Under the pieces are notes generated by a model, which did not search any database, was not told where the DNA came from, and worked only from the letters and a program-made list of their open reading frames with translations. Source: Bacillota bacterium (lineage in GTDB: Bacteria; Bacillota; Clostridia; Christensenellales; Aristaeellaceae). From it: 8,494 bases of DNA. The DNA is taken from positions 1 to 8,494 of the forward strand of contig JAEWRJ010000128.1 of NCBI GenBank assembly GCA_023460055.1, read 5' to 3'. Shown here piece by piece: positions 5,811 through 8,494 of this stretch. Made by a program: the position numbers and the translations under genes. The number at the start of each line of letters is the position of its first letter. Positions within the stretch are counted from its first letter, which is position 1.

Positions 5811-7101
5811 TACACAGACTATCGCGCTGATCGGAGCAGCGGTACTGATCATCCTGCTGCTTTTACTGGTTCTGATCCGCCAGGCCCGCACACAAAAGAT
5901 CACAGCGGCTCAGTTGGAGCGGCTGATGCAGCGCGAGCAGCGTGACCGGGAGCAGGACAGCGCGAATCATCTGATGTATGTACAGGGGATGCTGCACGAT
6001 CAGGCGCAGGGGACCGCGGCCCGGATCGATGCCCTGGGGGCAAGGCTGGACCAGATGGCCCTGGCCCAGGAGGAGCGGCTGCGCGGCATCACCAGGGTGA
6101 TGGATGAGCGCCTCACAGCCAACGACGAGAAGGTGGAGCGCATGAGGGAGACCCTGTACAAAGGGGTCCTTAACATGCAGCGGGAAAACGCGCAGAAGCT
6201 TGATGAGATGCGCAAGACCGTGGATGAGAACCTGCACAATACATTGAACCGCCGTTTGGGGGAAAGCTTCCAGCAGGTCAGCGAGCGGCTGGAACAGGTC
6301 TACCTGGGTCTGGGTGAAATGAAGAACCTGGCTACCGGTGTAGGCGACCTGAAACGGGTGCTGTCAAACGTCAAGACCCGCGGCACCTGGGGTGAGGTGC
6401 AGCTGGGCGCGCTGCTTGGCGATATGCTGGTCAAAGGGCAGTATGAGGCCAACGCGGCTGTCCGCCCCGGCAGCCAGGAGCGGGTGGAATACGCCATCAT
6501 TTTGCCGGGCCGGGCCGGGGATCAACCGGTCTATCTGGCGGTGGACGCCAAGTTTCCCATGGAAGCCTATGAGCGTCTTCAGCTGGCGCAGGATACAGGG
6601 GAGCGGATGGCCGTCGATCAGGCTCAGGCGGCATTGGCCGCGGCCATCAGGGTGGAGAGCGGACGCATTGCTTCCAAATACATCGCTCCGCCGCATACGG
6701 TGGATTTCGCGCTGATGTATCTGCCCAATGAGGGGCTTTATGCCCGGGTGCTGCAGATACCGGGGCTGGCGGAGGAGCTTCAGCGAAAGCACCGGGTGGT
6801 GCCGGCTGGCCCCGTGACGCTGACTGCGCTGCTGAACTCCCTGCAGATGGGCTTCAGGACCCTGGCGATCGAAAAGCGCTCAGGCGAGGTGTGGCGGCTG
6901 CTCAGCATCGTCAAGGGGGAGTTCAGCCGCTTCGGCGATATCCTTGACAAGACGCAGCAGCGTCTGCGCCAGGCCAGCGAGAGCATTGAAGACGCCGCGC
7001 GCAAAAGCCGGACAATCGAGCATAAGCTCAAGAATGTGCAGAGCCTGGAAGGTACGGATGAACCGCCCGCGCTGGACGCGAGCGGGGAAGAAGATATATA
7101 G
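5800..7101 (+). CDS. rmuC: RmuC family DNA recombination protein, membrane-anchored
   Basis: A 433-residue RmuC protein. E. coli rmuC mutants show raised inversion of short inverted repeats, and the domain is placed in the PD-(D/E)xK nuclease superfamily, so it is a predicted nuclease limiting DNA rearrangement. Residues 8-27 form one transmembrane helix (IALIGAAVLIILLLLLVLI). Residues about 35-165 are a long charged helical, probably coiled-coil, stalk. The RmuC domain starts near Gly182 (GDLKRVL) and contains TRGTWGEVQLGALL (193-206), YLAVDAKFPMEAY with the candidate active-site Asp249 and Lys251, and FALMYLPNEGLYARVL (Tyr307-Glu311). A charged helical tail and an acidic end (EEDI) follow. 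The start is at 5800, inside the tdk 3' end, with AAGGGG about 7 bases upstream. RmuC sits beside ebfC-recR, which fits a shared role in DNA maintenance. Confidence 0.92.
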   Translation: MADDTQTIALIGAAVLIILLLLLVLIRQARTQKITAAQLERLMQREQRDREQDSANHLMYVQGMLHDQAQGTAARIDALGARLDQMALAQEERLRGITRVMDERLTANDEKVERMRETLYKGVLNMQRENAQKLDEMRKTVDENLHNTLNRRLGESFQQVSERLEQVYLGLGEMKNLATGVGDLKRVLSNVKTRGTWGEVQLGALLGDMLVKGQYEANAAVRPGSQERVEYAIILPGRAGDQPVYLAVDAKFPMEAYERLQLAQDTGERMAVDQAQAALAAAIRVESGRIASKYIAPPHTVDFALMYLPNEGLYARVLQIPGLAEELQRKHRVVPAGPVTLTALLNSLQMGFRTLAIEKRSGEVWRLLSIVKGEFSRFGDILDKTQQRLRQASESIEDAARKSRTIEHKLKNVQSLEGTDEPPALDASGEEDI

Positions 7102-7112
7102 GAGGAAGAACC

Positions 7113-7481
7113 ATGCCGAATTTCAGATTTGTCCACAACAACATCAATGTCATTGACTTGCAGGCATCGCTGGATTTCTACGGGAAGGCCCTTGGCCTCA
7201 AGGAAGTGCGCCGCAAGGAAAAGCCGGACTTTACCCTGGTTTACCTGGGCGACGGGCAGGGCAGCCACCAGCTGGAGCTGACCTGGCTGAAGAACTGGCC
7301 CAAGGAAAAATACGATTTGGGCGATAACGAATTTCATTTGGCGTTTGAGACAGAAGATTATGAAGCGGCGCACGCCCTGCACAAGGAAATGGGCTGCATC
7401 TGCTATGAAAATGCCGGTATGGGTATTTACTTCATCGCCGATCCCGACGGCTACTGGCTGGAGATTGTCCCGAAAAAGTAA
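7113..7481 (+). CDS. VOC-superfamily protein, glyoxalase I type
   Basis: A 122-residue single-module vicinal oxygen chelate protein with two beta-alpha-beta-beta-beta halves. The four residues expected for the divalent metal of glyoxalase I are all in place: His8, Glu55 (QLELTW), His75 (EFHLAF) and Glu117 (YWLEIVP). It also carries the family's SLDFYGKALGLKEV helix and the ADPDGYWLE strand. This makes a lactoylglutathione lyase-type methylglyoxal detoxification enzyme plausible, but related VOC enzymes (methylmalonyl-CoA epimerase, fosfomycin-resistance proteins, dioxygenases) share the site, and many Clostridia lack glutathione, so the substrate is open. GGAGG at 7101-7105 begins at the last base of the rmuC stop codon and lies 7 bases before the ATG. 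The 11-base gap makes it the last gene of the operon. No strong terminator follows, only a 4-bp GCAT/ATGC hairpin without a T tract. Confidence 0.87.
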   Translation: MPNFRFVHNNINVIDLQASLDFYGKALGLKEVRRKEKPDFTLVYLGDGQGSHQLELTWLKNWPKEKYDLGDNEFHLAFETEDYEAAHALHKEMGCICYENAGMGIYFIADPDGYWLEIVPKK

Positions 7482-7569
7482 TGCATAAAATGCGAGGATA
7501 GACCATCTGCAGAAGCCTTGGATGCTATGTATTTTGAATGAATATAAGCGCAAAACTGCAAATAGGTGA

Positions 7570-7598
7570 TTGATTTCCGTGTGTGCATGTGATAGTAT
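7570..7598 (+). promoter_or_regulatory. Promoter for the ABC substrate-binding protein gene
   Basis: TTGATT (7570-7575), 17 bases, TAGTAT (7593-7598), with TG at 7590-7591 making an extended -10 (TGATAGTAT), very like the TGATAGAAT of the HAD promoter. Transcription would begin near 7605, giving a leader of about 50 bases that contains the inverted repeat at 7611-7625. The surrounding 175 bases between 7481 and 7657 are clearly more AT-rich than the genes. Confidence 0.5.
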
Positions 7599-7610
7599 GA
7601 AAATATGGAT

Positions 7611-7625
7611 AACCTATTTTAGGTT
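7611..7625. promoter_or_regulatory. Inverted repeat, possible operator, in the binding-protein leader
   Basis: AACCTA-TTT-TAGGTT is a perfect 6-bp inverted repeat with a 3-base centre, just downstream of the predicted transcription start. The 8-mer ACCTATTT (7612-7619) recurs in inverted form as AAATAGGT at 7560-7567, just upstream of the -35 box, so the promoter is flanked by copies of the motif about 52 bases apart. This arrangement would suit a dimeric repressor, but a small leader hairpin is equally possible. Confidence 0.35.
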
Positions 7626-7656
7626 TGACAAGATTTGAAGGGAGATACACTGGATT

Positions 7657-8494
7657 ATGAAGAAATTACTCTCCATGACCCTGGCTCTGGCCCTCCTCCT
7701 GTCATTGGCAGGAACGGCTATGGCCGCAACCGACCCTGACACTTTGGTGATCGGTGTCACGACGATGAACGGCGACTTCATCGATGGATTTGGCAACAGC
7801 TCCTATGATGCTTACATCAAGCGCGTTTTGAATGCCAATTACTACAGCACCGTCTACCTGACCCCTGCTGACGAAATGGTCATCAACCCCGTTGTTGTCA
7901 AGGATTACCAGGTGGAGGAGAATGAAGCGGGCGATAAGACCTACACCTGGGTTATTCATGATGACCTGAAGTGGTCTGACGGCTCTGCCATCACCGCGAA
8001 AGATTTTGTCTTTGGCACGCTGTTCGCGTCCGCGCCCGCTTGGGTTGAAGCCGGCGCCTCCAGCGGCTCTGCTGGCTATGGCCTGGTCGGATACAAGGCA
8101 TGGAACGGCGGCGACGCTGATGCTTTTGCCGGCGTCAAGCTGATTGATGATTATACCTTCTCTTTGACGATTGATCATGAGGAACTGCCTTATTTCTACG
8201 AGATTTCCTATGTAAGCGCAGCGCCCGCTCCCTTGAGCGTTTACGCGCCCGGCGTAGAAATCGTGTCTGATGAAAACGGCAGCAAGCTCGTCGGCAAGGA
8301 TGTTGACCAGAGCGCCATCGAAGCTGAGCGCGCCCCGTTGGTTGAGGCCGCTGCCGCCGCTCAGGCTGCCGCTGTTGAGGCCGCTGCCACCGCTCAGGCC
8401 GCTCCGGAAGACGAAGCGCTGGCCGCCGCCGCAGAGGAAGCTCAGGCTGCCTTCAGCGCTGTGCGCGTGATCAAGGATGCGAACTATGCAGCAC
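7657..8494 (+). CDS. Peptide-type ABC transporter substrate-binding protein (family 5), 3' end outside window
   Basis: The first 279 residues of an OppA/DppA-like (SBP_bac_5) extracytoplasmic solute-binding protein, which captures oligopeptides or similar ligands for an ABC importer. Residues 1-23 are a Sec signal peptide (KK, hydrophobic LALALLLSLAG, cleavage after AMA). There is no lipobox cysteine. Family features follow: TLVIGVTTMNGDF (29-41), a YLTPADEMVINPVVVKDYQV segment where the family usually has its L...G.V.P.LA strand, TYTWVIHDDLKWSDGSAITAKDFVFG (99-124), GYKAWNGGDADAFAGVKLIDDYTFSLTI, and SAAPAPLSVYAP (220 region begins just after). Residues 220-266 are an alanine-rich segment (25 of 47) with an internal repeat. 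The ribosome binding site AAGGGAG (7638-7644) is 12 bases before ATG, a little far. Codons ending in T (GCT, GTT) appear more common than in the preceding genes, as in many highly expressed transport proteins. Permease and ATPase genes would be expected beyond 8494. Confidence 0.85.
   Translation, partial: MKKLLSMTLALALLLSLAGTAMAATDPDTLVIGVTTMNGDFIDGFGNSSYDAYIKRVLNANYYSTVYLTPADEMVINPVVVKDYQVEENEAGDKTYTWVIHDDLKWSDGSAITAKDFVFGTLFASAPAWVEAGASSGSAGYGLVGYKAWNGGDADAFAGVKLIDDYTFSLTIDHEELPYFYEISYVSAAPAPLSVYAPGVEIVSDENGSKLVGKDVDQSAIEAERAPLVEAAAAAQAAAVEAAATAQAAPEDEALAAAAEEAQAAFSAVRVIKDANYAA
8341..8403 (+). repeat. In-frame tandem repeat, about 33-base unit, inside the binding-protein gene
   Basis: A 30-base stretch at 8341-8370 recurs at 8374-8403 with three mismatches (27 of 30 identical), a period of 33 bases or 11 codons. 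The copies encode VEAAAAAQAA and VEAAATAQAA. A 12-base piece, GCTCAGGCTGCC (8359-8370), occurs again exactly at 8440-8451. The pattern suggests expansion by slippage or unequal recombination, kept in frame. Confidence 0.8.

Noticed and set aside
7625..7630. A perfect TTGACA in the leader of the binding-protein gene.
   Set aside because: The position 17 bases downstream holds CACTGG rather than a -10 box, and a start there would fall inside the coding region.
8270..8470. A plus-strand open frame rich in Pro, Leu and Arg in another frame of the binding-protein gene.
   Set aside because: It is the shifted reading of the alanine-codon-rich repeat; the binding-protein frame has a signal peptide, family motifs and a ribosome binding site.

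Overview
The window reads as an ordinary chromosomal segment of a GC-rich Gram-positive bacterium, most likely a gut-type member of the Clostridia (Bacillota). The signs are strong AGGAGG-type ribosome binding sites, tightly packed co-directional genes, an ebfC-recR pair, a 2[4Fe-4S] clostridial-type ferredoxin and a family-5 peptide-type ABC substrate-binding protein. The coding regions look GC-rich and the intergenic regions visibly richer in A+T. The assignment to Clostridia is inference. No mobile element, CRISPR array, tRNA or rRNA was seen.

Layout. (1) At 1-200, minus strand, lies the 5' part of an unrecognised single-pass membrane protein. A compact divergent promoter pair (228-287) separates it from a plus-strand HAD phosphatase of the phosphoglycolate phosphatase type (310-957). 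(2) A 56-residue ferredoxin (1032-1202) has its own promoter and a clear intrinsic terminator. It may be monocistronic. (3) trmN-like tRNA methyltransferase and topB (DNA topoisomerase III) share an ATGA stop/start overlap (1318-4175). (4) A well-formed promoter at 4208-4236 precedes five closely packed genes: ebfC (ybaB), recR, tdk, rmuC and a VOC/glyoxalase-type gene (4276-7481). Their junctions are directly adjacent, a 1-base overlap, an 11-base overlap and an 11-base gap, so a single operon is likely. (5) After an AT-rich intergenic region with a promoter and a repeated TAGGT/ACCTA motif, a secreted peptide-type ABC substrate-binding protein begins at 7657 and runs off the end of the window.

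How the genes fit together. Regions 3 and 4 are mostly nucleic-acid maintenance: decatenation/unlinking (TopB), nucleoid-associated DNA binding and RecFOR recombination (EbfC, RecR), thymidine salvage (Tdk) and a predicted rearrangement-limiting nuclease (RmuC), with one tRNA modification enzyme and one small-molecule enzyme as passengers. HAD phosphatase, ferredoxin and the binding protein are separate transcription units.

I found no convincing new system. The features most worth a second look are the alanine-rich, internally repeated segment inside the binding protein, that protein's lack of a lipobox cysteine, the operon order without dnaX, and the cis-elements at the two intergenic control regions.
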